Counted from the first letter of the stretch, positions 25,647-34,318 are shown. The stretch is 64,000 bases of DNA from JAVVRP01 sp036654655 (GCA_036654655.1 JAVVRP010000003.1:1-64000), one strand, 5' to 3'. Numbers and translations are program-made. The notes: generated from the sequence alone by a model not told the origin.

Positions 25647-26489
25647 ATGTTTTCTGATTTGGCTTTAAAAATTTATTGTATGAAAAAAGCTGGCATTATA
25701 AAATCTAATGTAAACTTTTGGAAGGAGTTTAATAGCAAAGAAAAAATTGAGGAGTTTAATATTGATACAAGCGAGGATAGAACTTTTTTGAAAAAAGCAG
25801 AATTTTCTCTTGTGTGTGCTTTTGACAAGGATTTTATATTTCTTCCCAAAAACATAAAAAACAGCGAAAAGCCTTTTTTATTTGTTTATAAAGGCGACAT
25901 TATACTGCTTAATCAAACACAAAACAATGTTGCGGTTATTGGAGTGCTAAATCCAACAGAAGAAATTGTACAAAGAGAAAGAGACATTGTAAAAGAATTA
26001 TGTAAAAACAACATAACAATCGTAAGTGGACTGGCAAATGGGTGTGACACTGTTGCTCATAAAACTTGTTTGGAAGCAAATGGCAAAACCCTTGCAATTT
26101 TACCTTCAACTTTTGAAAACATTTATCCAAAAGAAAACAAAAATTTTGTTGATGAAATTCTTGAAAAAAATGGGCTTGTTTTAACAGAATATATAAGCGA
26201 ACCACAAAATAGATTTGAACGAGTAAAAAGATTTATTGAAAGAGACAGACTTCAAGCAATGCTATCAAAGGCAGTTGTTTTAATTGCTAGTTTTGTGTCT
26301 GGAAAGGGAGATAGTGGCTCTCGACATGCAATGCAAAAAGCAAAAGAATATGGCAAAGACCGATATGTTATGTTGAATACTCAAATTGATAAAGGCAAAG
26401 ACATTGTTGAGTTGAATGAACAATTAAATAACCAAGGTGTTGAAATTATATCTTTAAAAACTATTAAGGAATTTATAAATCTAAAATGA
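25647..26489 (+). CDS. DprA/Smf-like SLOG-domain protein
   Basis: 280 residues. A Rossmann-like SLOG fold is shown by NNITIVSGLANGCDTVAHKT followed by NGKTLAILPSTFENIYPKEN and ERDRLQAMLSKAVVLIAS, close to DprA (SGLARGID..H, YPxEN, R[N/D]R). The usual VGSR motif is replaced by VIGVLNPTEE, and the DNA-transformation helical domains are missing. With neighbouring PRTase and HAD genes it probably belongs to a nucleotide- or DNA-handling accessory pathway rather than to competence (inference). GAGGAG precedes ATG 25647. The stop overlaps the HAD gene's start by 4 nt. Confidence 0.75.
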   Translation: MFSDLALKIYCMKKAGIIKSNVNFWKEFNSKEKIEEFNIDTSEDRTFLKKAEFSLVCAFDKDFIFLPKNIKNSEKPFLFVYKGDIILLNQTQNNVAVIGVLNPTEEIVQRERDIVKELCKNNITIVSGLANGCDTVAHKTCLEANGKTLAILPSTFENIYPKENKNFVDEILEKNGLVLTEYISEPQNRFERVKRFIERDRLQAMLSKAVVLIASFVSGKGDSGSRHAMQKAKEYGKDRYVMLNTQIDKGKDIVELNEQLNNQGVEIISLKTIKEFINLK

Positions 26490-27015
26490 AATTTATTGTT
26501 GATTTAGATGACACATTGGTAAGTTCAACAACACTAAATAATGATGCATATAACTTTGCATTAGAAAAACATGGATATGAAAGAATAAAAACAGATGAGA
26601 GAATTACCAGAAGTAAACTCTTTTTTGTTTTACCTTCCGTTTTGCCAAACGTGATTCAAGAAAAACAACATTATTTTTCTTTACTTTGGTTGCCTTATAG
26701 ACTGGTGCTGAATAAGACCTTAATCAAAAAGTTAATTACAAATGGTGCGCAAAACAATTTTCTTTGGACTAAAGCTGATAAAAACCGAGCCGAACAAATT
26801 TTAACTACATGCAATCTATATGAATATTTCAATCAAATATTATTTGATGAAAAAGAAAGTTTAAATAAGTCGTTGTCAAAATTAAAAAATATTACACATA
26901 ATAATGAATTTATCATTTATGAAAACAACAAGGATTTTTCAATGATAAAAGTGTAAAAGTTATAGATAAAATTAAAAACGACAAATTTGATGTTTTTGGT
27001 TATTATTTCAAATAA
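26486..27015 (+). pseudogene. HAD-superfamily hydrolase-like protein, frameshifted near its end
   Basis: MKFIVDLDDTLVSSTTLNND is HAD motif I (DxDxT/V); FLWTKADKNRAEQI and IIYENNKDF sit where motifs II-IV should be. The frame ends after 156 residues, but one more T in the T5 run at 26935-26939 extends it to FFNDKSVKVIDKIKNDKFDV and a stop at 27015, giving 176 residues and a more usual C-terminus. The product is probably a phosphatase. Third gene of the PRTase/DprA/HAD operon. Confidence 0.7.
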
Positions 27016-27130
27016 TGGTTTATTCATATCAATCACGAATTTCTGCAATAAAATTGCAAGATTTTTGCAAATGGGTTGTTTTGTGTTGTATAATTATGTT
27101 TAATATTTATTTAGTGTTGTATGAAAAATA

Positions 27131-27173
27131 AAAGTGCATAAACCCTTTATAAATAGGGACTTATAGACACTTT
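27131..27173. other. Imperfect hairpin near the right end of the element
   Basis: AAAGTG / CACTTT enclose ATAA/TTAT and CCCT/AGGG. It lies ~70 bp inside attR in a gene-free stretch (27016-27239) and has no T-tract. It may be part of the attP arm bound by the integrase or excisionase. Confidence 0.4.
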
Positions 27174-27239
27174 ACAATATGATATTCTATGATAAAAAAC
27201 GGCACAAATTTATATAAAAATGGTGGTGTTTGGGGCTCG

Positions 27240-27283
27240 CTTCGGAACTTAGATTTCGGGTTCGAGCCCTGATGGACGCACCA
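27240..27283 (+). pseudogene. 3' half of host tRNA-Arg(UCG) with attR core
   Basis: CTTCGGA (27240-27246) is followed by ACTTA (3' anticodon stem pairing with TAAGT at 3610-3614), variable loop GATT, T-arm TCGGG-TTCGAGC-CCTGA, acceptor TGGACGC, A and CCA. The bases before the core (GGGGCTCG) do not pair as tRNA, so only the 3' half is here. It complements the 5' half at 3584-3621. Confidence 0.8.
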
Positions 27284-27535
27284 CTAAATGGCTGTGAAAT
27301 AAGATTCTAGTTTTTGGATAGAACCTTGGCATTCAAAGATTTTTAGTCTTTTTGGCTAATTTAAATTTTTAAAAGTTTTGATTAATTGATGTTGCCGAGC
27401 CAATTTCTAAATTGGCAAACATCCAATAATTTTGCAAAGTTTTATTATTGTTTTATTTTAAAAAAAACAATTTAAAACACTTTTTTATTTAATTAAATTA
27501 TGTAAAAATTTTTTATAAAATAATAAATTTTGACA
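27284..27535. other. Gene-free AT-rich spacer after the element
   Basis: No coding frame. Holds the hairpin at 27388-27423 and otherwise AT-rich runs. Confidence 0.5.
27388..27423. other. Unexplained two-step hairpin
   Basis: GCCAATTT / AAATTGGC with a 2-base loop, nested in GATGTT / AACATC. No T-tract on either strand. Lies in the chromosomal spacer 105 bp after the tRNA 3' half. Confidence 0.5.
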
Positions 27536-27569
27536 AAAAATGCCAAATAATTTACTTTTTGGCATTTTT
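27536..27569 (-). terminator. Terminator of the Big_3 lipoprotein gene
   Basis: AAAAATGCCAAA / TTTGGCATTTTT, 12-bp stem with a 10-base loop and A/T-rich arms that work on either strand. It lies 34 bp after the stop at 27603. Confidence 0.8.
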
Positions 27570-27602
27570 ATATGTAATATATTATTTTTTTTAGCAACGC
27601 TA

Positions 27603-29753
27603 TTAAACATATTGAACTGAAAATCGTATTATACATATTCCAGAGTCTTTGTGTTTAATTGAAAAATGTTTCTGTCCTACTTGATTTTTGTCAAATGGAT
27701 AAATATGAAATATTTCAAACGTTGTGGTATCAAATAAAGATATTTCTTCTGCCATAAGTGGATATCCATTTCTTTCGTCAATGTAAGATATTTTAATTTT
27801 AAGCCCCGACAAATCCAAGTCTTCACCAGTTTTGTACAATCTTTTTCCTGTTCCGTCAACTGCTGCTATCTGGGTTGCATATCTGTTTTTAACAAGTGTT
27901 ATTTCTAGGTCAGAATAACTCATTGACATTTTAAAAGTATGTTTTTTCAAATCTGTAACGTTTATATTTTTTCCGCTACTAACCGTTGATATACAATATT
28001 GCAAGTCGGCGTATAAATTTTTTGTGCTGTTTGGCTCTTTAATACATAAAAAATAATTTTCAATGTTCATCATGCCATCCTTTGCCTCAATGGTCAAGGT
28101 TAAAACGCTTTTATAAGTCAAACCTTTTATATCTTTAAACCCTGTTATTGGCACCAACAAACTTTCTGGGTCAGTTTTTAAATTAACTGCGGTGCTAATT
28201 TTAACTTCGTTTTCAAAATTATTAATTATTTTAAAATTAATTTTTTTGTCAACAATGTTTTCAAAAGATACAGTTATATTTTTTGCAGTGCTTGCTATGT
28301 TGCTTGCTATGTCAAAATTAAAATCATAATGACCGTTATATTTTTGAAAGTTTGCAGGATTTTCTTTTAAATTGTATGATGTTATTGTGCCGTCAACATC
28401 AACTTTTGCAATCATGTTTTCATAGTCAAAAATATTGTCGATATAACATAAAACAATAATTTTATTTAAAGTAGCATTATCATAATAAATTGAATTGTCA
28501 GTGTAAACAATTTTTTTTGTTTCAGCATTTCCATAAGAATAATACTCTTTTATTCTTTCATTTGGCATAATTTTTAAACAAATAGCATTTTTGGGAATTT
28601 CAACATTTTTAATATCTATGCAGTAATTAGTTTCACTTCCTGTGCCAAGGCTAGCGGGTGTAAAATGCTTGCCTGCAAGTGTAAAAACTATTGTTTCCTT
28701 TGACTCGCCATTATAAGTAATTGTGCCATTTGTTTTTGTTACAAGCGGGCCTTCTTTCATCTCCCTGCCGTTTATAACAATAATTGCGTTATCAAGCGCC
28801 TTTGTGCCAGCAATCTTTTTAACTACATTAACATTAAGCGGAGTGCTAAAATCAAAAAAACAACCATCATTATAAGTTTCTGTGGTTACCACAATATCAA
28901 ATGTTTCATTATCAAATATCTTTTTAGATGAAGCGTATTTTTGATAAAAAAGTGCAAGATTATTAAAGTATATTTTAATATCTTTGTCGATTTTTATTTT
29001 AAATAGATTATAGCCATTTTCAACAATATAATCATAATTTTCATCAGTAATTGGCCAAATAATAACATTGGTGCCTTGTGGAAATATACTATTTCCATCA
29101 ATTTCAAATTTTCCAGAAAAGTTATTTTCGTCTGTGTTTAAAAGCACACCAAAACTTTCAAAAATCTTTGGCAAAGAACTTTTTATCTTAATAACAAGTT
29201 CTGTATCAAAAGCATAATTCAGTTGCAATTTGGCATTCAAAAGTTCAAGCATTGTTCCTTCAAAAGTGCTTCCGTCAGGTTTTAAAAATTTTAACAAAAT
29301 ATTATCCATGTGTTTTTGTGAACTTTTGGCAGTGGACGCATCTTCGCCTTTTTGAAAGTAACTTGCAGGGCTGAATTCTAATGACAATTTTTTAACCTGA
29401 ATGCCTTCCATTGTGATAATTATATTTTCTGTAAGTTTGTCTGCACTGATAGTGATGACCCCTGCATTTTTGTTGCAAGATACTGCTTTGCCGTTTATTT
29501 TTAATGTTACGTTTGAAATATCATTATATTTTTCTTTAAATGTAAACGCAAACGCATATCCATTATTTTCATTTACCATCACAACATTATTACTGCTTGT
29601 TTGCTCTGCTGACTTTAAATAAGATATTGAATAAACTTCTTCGTTTATGGGCAATGTGACTGAATGTTTTTTATCTTCATAACAAGCATTAAAAAAAATG
29701 GTGCTTGTTATAAGGCATAAAAACAGTACTGCAAAACTTAAATACTTTTTCAT
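27603..29753 (-). CDS. Lipoprotein with C-terminal bacterial Ig-like (Big_3-type) domain
   Basis: 716 residues. A signal peptide ending FFNAC gives a lipobox with Cys24, so it is anchored on the outer face of the membrane. The body is a series of beta-rich segments without a family I recognise (KINGKAVSCNKNAGVITISA near 70, repeats of 'VTVSF' style). The last ~90 residues (KTGEDLDLSGLKIKISYIDE) fit the Big_3 Ig-like pattern. GAGGGAG precedes ATG 29753 and a clean promoter is present. Probably a surface protein; partner unknown. Confidence 0.75.
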   Translation of the reverse strand: MKKYLSFAVLFLCLITSTIFFNACYEDKKHSVTLPINEEVYSISYLKSAEQTSSNNVVMVNENNGYAFAFTFKEKYNDISNVTLKINGKAVSCNKNAGVITISADKLTENIIITMEGIQVKKLSLEFSPASYFQKGEDASTAKSSQKHMDNILLKFLKPDGSTFEGTMLELLNAKLQLNYAFDTELVIKIKSSLPKIFESFGVLLNTDENNFSGKFEIDGNSIFPQGTNVIIWPITDENYDYIVENGYNLFKIKIDKDIKIYFNNLALFYQKYASSKKIFDNETFDIVVTTETYNDGCFFDFSTPLNVNVVKKIAGTKALDNAIIVINGREMKEGPLVTKTNGTITYNGESKETIVFTLAGKHFTPASLGTGSETNYCIDIKNVEIPKNAICLKIMPNERIKEYYSYGNAETKKIVYTDNSIYYDNATLNKIIVLCYIDNIFDYENMIAKVDVDGTITSYNLKENPANFQKYNGHYDFNFDIASNIASTAKNITVSFENIVDKKINFKIINNFENEVKISTAVNLKTDPESLLVPITGFKDIKGLTYKSVLTLTIEAKDGMMNIENYFLCIKEPNSTKNLYADLQYCISTVSSGKNINVTDLKKHTFKMSMSYSDLEITLVKNRYATQIAAVDGTGKRLYKTGEDLDLSGLKIKISYIDERNGYPLMAEEISLFDTTTFEIFHIYPFDKNQVGQKHFSIKHKDSGICIIRFSVQYV

Positions 29754-29778
29754 AAAAACTCCCTCTTAGTATAATGTT

Positions 29779-29807
29779 ATAATATCACTTTTTTATACTA
29801 TCATCAA
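29779..29807 (-). promoter_or_regulatory. Promoter of the Big_3 lipoprotein gene
   Basis: On the minus strand TTGATG (29802-29807), 17-bp spacer, TATTAT (29779-29784), 26 bp before the ATG. The rest of 29808-29996 is AT-rich and shows no gene. Confidence 0.65.
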
Positions 29808-29996
29808 GTTTTTATACAACAATTTTGTAATATTTTTAAATTATACTTTTTATTTATTTTTTCTTTTGATTATTTTTTTGAATGTAGAAACAAATTAAAA
29901 AATAAAAACAAAAATGCAAAGCCATTTTTTTGATATTTATTTGATATTTTAAACTATTTTTTATAGAATTTTGGCATAAGGTGCTATTTTTATTAT

Positions 29997-30025
29997 TTGA
30001 CAACAAATGCTATTAATATTATAAT
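29997..30025 (+). promoter_or_regulatory. Consensus sigma-A promoter of the SIMPL gene
   Basis: TTGACA (29997-30002), 17-bp spacer, TATAAT (30020-30025): both boxes match consensus. Start codon at 30046. Confidence 0.9.
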
Positions 30026-30045
30026 TAATCAATAGGAGAAATAAT

Positions 30046-30693
30046 ATGGAAATAATGGTTGAAGGAAAAGGGCAAAAATTTTACAAGCCAAATCAAATAA
30101 CAATAAATTTTAATTTTGAAAATTTAAGTGATAATTATGAAACTGCCCTTGCAGATGGCGTTCAAAACGTGGAAAATTATGTTAACATGTTAAGCACATT
30201 AACGTTTGATAAAAAAAATGTTAAAACACTATCTTTTAAAGTTGGTGAAGCCAAGCATTATGATGAACTAACAAGAAAATATGTTTTGGATGGCTATTTG
30301 TTTAATCAAAATGCAATTTTAAAGTTTGATTACAAAATGTCTTGCTTGTCGCAACTAATGGAAAAAACATCAAAATTTAAAAATCCACCCAAATATACAA
30401 TAAGTTTTGGCATTAAAAACAGTAAAAAAATTGAAACCAATATTATTGAACTTGCATATCAAAATGCAGAATTTCAGGCAAATGCAATTGCAAAATCGTG
30501 CGGAAAAAAAATTAAAGAATGTTTAAAAATTAGTTTTGAACCTTTTGAAGATAAATTAATATCCAACACAAATTATTGTCGTGATGGAATGCAATTTAAG
30601 TGCGGACAAACTCAACAAAGCATTGAAAATGTTTTTGTTCCCGAAGATATAGAAATTAATAAAACAATTTTTTGCCAATTTGTTGCACAATAA
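30046..30693 (+). CDS. SIMPL (DUF541) domain protein
   Basis: 215 residues, no signal peptide. The pattern MEIMVEGKGQKFYKPNQITI at the start, then GYLFNQNAILKF and IELAYQNAEFQANAIAKSCG, fits the SIMPL/DUF541 family, whose members are linked to membrane or oxidative stress though the activity is unknown. Most relatives are exported; this one appears cytoplasmic, which is slightly unusual. Followed by the rubrerythrin gene 66 bp downstream, so a stress-related pair is plausible. Own consensus promoter; GGAG precedes ATG 30046. Confidence 0.75.
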   Translation: MEIMVEGKGQKFYKPNQITINFNFENLSDNYETALADGVQNVENYVNMLSTLTFDKKNVKTLSFKVGEAKHYDELTRKYVLDGYLFNQNAILKFDYKMSCLSQLMEKTSKFKNPPKYTISFGIKNSKKIETNIIELAYQNAEFQANAIAKSCGKKIKECLKISFEPFEDKLISNTNYCRDGMQFKCGQTQQSIENVFVPEDIEINKTIFCQFVAQ

Positions 30694-30759
30694 TTTAATG
30701 ATAAAACTGATTAAAATTAATTAAACGGTAAATAATTAGTTAATAAAAAGGAGCGTTTA

Positions 30760-31347
30760 ATGGATTTTAATAACAGCAAGACAAAAGAAAATTTGGCAAG
30801 ATGCTTTGTGGCAGAATGTCAAGACGGTGCAAGATATCAGTTCATTGCAAAAAGTGCAAAAAGTCAGGGCTTTACATATGTTGCAGACACCATTAAAATT
30901 CTTGCAAAAAATGAAATGGCACATGCAAGCAGAATATACAGCATGATTGTAAAATATGGAGGAAAGTGTTGCAAAAACATTGATATATGCGCAGGCTATC
31001 CTTTTGAAAGTTGTGAAATTCCTTTAAGTTTAAAATGTTCTTGTGACACTGAAATTGCAGAAAGCAAAAAAATATATCCTGTTTTTTCTGGTGTCGCAAA
31101 GGAAGAAGGATATTTGGACGTTGCAGAATTATTCACTTTAATTTCTTTAACAGAAAATTGTCATCATTTGATGCTAAAAGAATTGTACGAAAAATTTACA
31201 ACAAACATGCTTTACGAAACCACTCAAAAAACTAAGTGGAAATGCTCTAATTGTGGGCACGAACACGTTGACAAAAAGGCGTGGAAAGAGTGCCCACTTT
31301 GCACTTATCCACAGGGTTATGTGCAAATCCCTCTTGCAGACAATTAA
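30760..31347 (+). CDS. Rubrerythrin
   Basis: 195 residues. An N-terminal ferritin-like four-helix domain carries the di-iron pattern (E in FVAECQDGARY, ExxH in KNEMAHA, E in AKEEGYLDVAELF, ExxH in TENCHHLMLKEL). A C-terminal rubredoxin-like iron site follows (WKCSNCGHEH and ECPLCTYPQG, two CxxC pairs). It reduces hydrogen peroxide with electrons from a rubredoxin-type donor and protects anaerobes from oxygen. AAAGGAG precedes ATG 30760. The ~20-residue Cys-rich insertion CCKNIDICAGYPFESCEIPL in the middle is unusual. Confidence 0.9.
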   Translation: MDFNNSKTKENLARCFVAECQDGARYQFIAKSAKSQGFTYVADTIKILAKNEMAHASRIYSMIVKYGGKCCKNIDICAGYPFESCEIPLSLKCSCDTEIAESKKIYPVFSGVAKEEGYLDVAELFTLISLTENCHHLMLKELYEKFTTNMLYETTQKTKWKCSNCGHEHVDKKAWKECPLCTYPQGYVQIPLADN

Positions 31348-31370
31348 AGCAAAATGGCAATATTAAAAAA

Positions 31371-31399
31371 AGCAAACAAAAATTTTGATTTTGTTTGCT
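31371..31399. terminator. Bidirectional terminator between rubrerythrin and deacetylase genes
   Basis: AGCAAACAAAA / TTTTGTTTGCT, 11-bp stem with a 7-base loop; T-run on the plus strand and A-run upstream let it serve both convergent genes. Confidence 0.85.
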
Positions 31400-31406
31400 T
31401 TTATGT

Positions 31407-32291
31407 TTATAAAATAGTTTTGTTTGCAAAATTATTAATTTTTTCAACAAATTCATATGTGGAATAACTTCCTTCCCTGTTTATTCGTTTTAAAAGTTTT
31501 GTGCATTCGGGATTGTTTCTTTTTAAAACGCTGATGCCTTCGTTGCAAGTTAAAGTAATGTTAAATCCCAAATCTGCAAGCACTTTTTCACTTAAAGTGG
31601 AATATTTTCCAAAAGGATATGCAAAAACATTTGTTTTTACATTGGTTTCTTGCAACTTGCTGTTTAATTTTACAACATCATTTGTTATGGCCATTATGTA
31701 GTCATCGTCATTTTCGTTATAGTTTTGTCCAATGCCAAATCTTGGGTTAAATTTGTGCATATTGTAAGAATGATTGCCAATTTCAACATATCCACTTTTG
31801 TTTATTTCATCTATTTCTGCCCATGTTAAATGTGAATAGTTTGGATTGTCGCAATCTCCCGAAGTACTGCTGTGTTCACTATATGCTCCAACAATGTTAA
31901 AAACGGCTTTAAAATTATGTTTTTTTAAAATGGGCAATCCATAATACAAGCAATTATAATGGCCATCGTCAAATGTCATGTAAATTGGCTTTGATGGCAA
32001 TGTTCCATGATTGTTAACAAAATTTAATATATCGGCAGAAAGTACACTTTGATAGCCTGCTTTTTTTAATGCAATTATATCATTTTCTAATTGATTTGGA
32101 GAAACAAAATATCTTCCAGTTTTGGATTTTAAAATACTGTGATACATAACAACAGCAAGTTTTATACTTTCTGGAACTGTTGTTAATGGTGTTAATTTGT
32201 TTATTGCAACAGCATGGTTATTATATGAAAAAATATTTATAAAACAAAATAAAACAATAAACAAACAAAAAAATACGCGTTGCTTTTTCAT
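31407..32291 (-). CDS. Secreted polysaccharide deacetylase
   Basis: 294 residues with an N-terminal membrane/signal segment (VFFCLFIVLFCFINIF). The NodB catalytic domain shows VVMYHSI, motif 1 TFDDGH and motif 2 GNHSYNMH (metal-binding Asp and two His), then YPFGKYS. It removes acetyl groups from cell-wall or surface glycans at the cell envelope. The start ATG 32291 has only a weak ribosome site. It is convergent with rubrerythrin and follows an MFS transporter gene on the same strand (44 bp). Confidence 0.88.
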   Translation of the reverse strand: MKKQRVFFCLFIVLFCFINIFSYNNHAVAINKLTPLTTVPESIKLAVVMYHSILKSKTGRYFVSPNQLENDIIALKKAGYQSVLSADILNFVNNHGTLPSKPIYMTFDDGHYNCLYYGLPILKKHNFKAVFNIVGAYSEHSSTSGDCDNPNYSHLTWAEIDEINKSGYVEIGNHSYNMHKFNPRFGIGQNYNENDDDYIMAITNDVVKLNSKLQETNVKTNVFAYPFGKYSTLSEKVLADLGFNITLTCNEGISVLKRNNPECTKLLKRINREGSYSTYEFVEKINNFANKTIL

Positions 32292-32334
32292 AAAACTAGA
32301 ATGTGCAAGTTTTTATAAAATATAAAAGTTTTTT

Positions 32335-33756
32335 TTATGGGTTAATCTTTTCTTGCTTTCTTTCTGCACAAAGTTGTTCTTTAAGAAGTTCGGACCGTGT
32401 AAGTTTATACTTTGAAAACACAAATTTTGCCAAGGCAATAGAAAGGGCGCATCCAACAAAAACAATAACGCCAAGCCAGTTTTGAACTTTTTGCGGTTGA
32501 ACTGGTTCGGCGGAATTAAACTTAATTATATCAAGCAAAACGCCAATAACAAGAAGTGCTATGGAATTTGCAATGTTAAAAGCAAGTGTCATAAATCCAC
32601 TGTAAGTTGCCGAGTGATTCTCACCTGTTTTTAATTTATCCAAAGTTATGCAGTCTGCAAACATTGATATGGGGATGGAATACAGCGCTCCCGTTCCAAA
32701 TCCGCATAAAAAAATGCAGGGCAAAACTGCCCAAAATAAAACAGTGTTTGATAATAAATCTCTAAAAATAAAAAGTGTTGCAGTTAATGCAATTCCAATT
32801 AAAGTTATTACAAAAGATTTTGAAAGCGCATTGTTTTTACTTGTGCGTTTTGACAAATAAATCCAAAATGCCTGAGAAATAATTGCGCCAATAAATAAAG
32901 AACTCATTAAAAACGAAATTTGCGTGCCACTAAAATGAAATGAATAAGTAAATAAATGTAGCCCAACAGATGTTAAAAAAGCAGAAGAAATTAATGAAAT
33001 TGAATAACCTATTATAATAGGACCAAAATTATCATTTTTTAAGGTTTGAAAAAAATTTACAAAAATTTTAAAAAACACATTTTTTTCTTTTGTAACAATA
33101 ATTTTTGTTTCAACCTTGTGAGCATTTTTAAATGTTCCCAAAATACATGCTGTTCCACAAATTAAACATAAAATAGTTGTTATATAACTAATTTTAATAT
33201 ATCCACCTTGTAAAAACTGGGATTGTGTTATTTCATTTGTTGATGGCATAAAAATCATCATTAGCAGACTTGGCATAATCATTCCAACAATAAAAAAAAC
33301 TGTTTTAAAGCCCTGTAAACTAGACTGCTCATTGTAATCAGGTGCCAAATCTATGCCAAGAGCAGTGTATGGTGTTGCAAAAAATGTTGCAAAAGTTTCT
33401 ATGCACAGCAATGAAATTAACATCCAAATAAATTTTGCAAACATTGAAATATTTACAGGAATTATCCAAAGCAAAACATTAAAAACTGCAAGCCCAAGTG
33501 TGGCAATGGTCATATATCCTAATCGTTTGCCAAAAGTTTTGCTTTTTGTGTGATCAGAAAGATATCCAACAATGGGGTCGGATATTCCATCCCAAAAAGT
33601 TGATAGGGCAACTGCAAGCCCAACAAGAGTGCCTGAAATTCCAAGAACGCTTGTGCCAAAAAACATTACAAAATTATTAACGGTTTGTGCAATAGTGCCA
33701 TATCCAAGGTTGCCAATAGCATAAAAAAACTTGGTCTTTTGTGGAAGCCTTTTCAT
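32335..33756 (-). CDS. MFS transporter, GPH (glycoside-pentoside-hexuronide) type
   Basis: 473 residues with about 12 membrane segments. WDGISDPIVGYLSDHTKSK followed by FGKRLGYM is the conserved loop of the GPH/MelB family, which takes up sugars with a cation. C-terminal cytoplasmic tail is basic. Substrate unknown; the neighbouring deacetylase suggests glycan-derived sugars (inference). No clear Shine-Dalgarno before ATG 33756. Confidence 0.88.
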   Translation of the reverse strand: MKRLPQKTKFFYAIGNLGYGTIAQTVNNFVMFFGTSVLGISGTLVGLAVALSTFWDGISDPIVGYLSDHTKSKTFGKRLGYMTIATLGLAVFNVLLWIIPVNISMFAKFIWMLISLLCIETFATFFATPYTALGIDLAPDYNEQSSLQGFKTVFFIVGMIMPSLLMMIFMPSTNEITQSQFLQGGYIKISYITTILCLICGTACILGTFKNAHKVETKIIVTKEKNVFFKIFVNFFQTLKNDNFGPIIIGYSISLISSAFLTSVGLHLFTYSFHFSGTQISFLMSSLFIGAIISQAFWIYLSKRTSKNNALSKSFVITLIGIALTATLFIFRDLLSNTVLFWAVLPCIFLCGFGTGALYSIPISMFADCITLDKLKTGENHSATYSGFMTLAFNIANSIALLVIGVLLDIIKFNSAEPVQPQKVQNWLGVIVFVGCALSIALAKFVFSKYKLTRSELLKEQLCAERKQEKINP

Positions 33757-33803
33757 AAAGATATTATGTGTGAAAATTTACTAATTTATAACTATTTTAA
33801 AAT

Positions 33804-34250
33804 TTAATTTTGTTTTTCAACAACAAGTGTAAATTTTGCGGAAACGTCGGGCAAAAGTTTTGCAGTAAGTTGATAATTTCCAACGGCTTTAATGGGCTCG
33901 TTCAAAACAATTTTACGTTTGTCTATGTCAATGTTTTTAAGCAAAAGCGTTTCTGCAATTTCTTTTGTGGTTATTGCACCAAAAAGTTTGCCTTTTTCAC
34001 CACATTTTGTTTTAAGAATAATTTCTGTGTTTTCAAGTTTTTTTGCCATGTTAATGCAATCTTGTTTGTGAACCGAATCATGAAAAAGTTCCGCATCTTT
34101 TTTTGTGTTAAAAGCATTTAAACTGGTGTTGTCCGCAAGTTTTGCAAATTTTTTTGCAATTAAAAAGTTTTTTGCATATCCGTCTGCAACTTCAACAATT
34201 TGGCCCTTTTTTCCACTGCCTTTAACGTCAGCCAGCAAAATAACCTTCAT
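33804..34250 (-). CDS. rplI: 50S ribosomal protein L9
   Basis: 148 residues, normal length. The N-terminal rRNA-binding domain MKVILLADVKGSGKKGQIVE followed by VADGYAKNFLI is diagnostic; a long helix and C-terminal domain (KLFGAITTKEIAETL) follow. It binds 23S rRNA near the L1 stalk. GGGAGG precedes ATG 34250. Usually near rpsF, ssb or dnaB; here it stands alone, divergent from a YugP-like gene. Confidence 0.95.
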   Translation of the reverse strand: MKVILLADVKGSGKKGQIVEVADGYAKNFLIAKKFAKLADNTSLNAFNTKKDAELFHDSVHKQDCINMAKKLENTEIILKTKCGEKGKLFGAITTKEIAETLLLKNIDIDKRKIVLNEPIKAVGNYQLTAKLLPDVSAKFTLVVEKQN

Positions 34251-34279
34251 ATAATTATCCTCCCATAAATATTTTATAT

Positions 34280-34309
34280 ATTTTACATTAAAATATTACA
34301 ATAAGTCAA
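34280..34309 (-). promoter_or_regulatory. Promoter of rplI
   Basis: On the minus strand TTGACT (34304-34309), 18-bp spacer, TAAAAT (34280-34285). Confidence 0.65.
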
Positions 34310-34318
34310 TCAAATATG

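Larger units (their letters stand above)
3615..27246. mobile_element. Integrative mobilizable element in tRNA-Arg, ~23.6 kb
   Basis: Bounded by 7-bp direct repeats CTTCGGA at 3615-3621 and 27240-27246, each being the anticodon loop of one half of the same tRNA-Arg. A seven-base crossover in an anticodon loop fits tyrosine recombinases, and a tyrosine integrase with an excisionase is encoded at 6409-7910 near the left end. A MobL-type relaxase and a MobC-like protein but no VirB4/VirD4 conjugation genes make it mobilizable rather than self-transmissible. Cargo is mostly on the minus strand and includes defence genes. Boundaries are inferred from the tRNA halves and have not been compared with an empty site. 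Confidence 0.8.

Noticed and set aside
3584..27283. Trans-spliced split tRNA, as in some archaea
   Set aside because: The halves are 23 kb apart with an integrase-type 7-bp core and an element between; no bulge-helix-bulge intron motif is seen.
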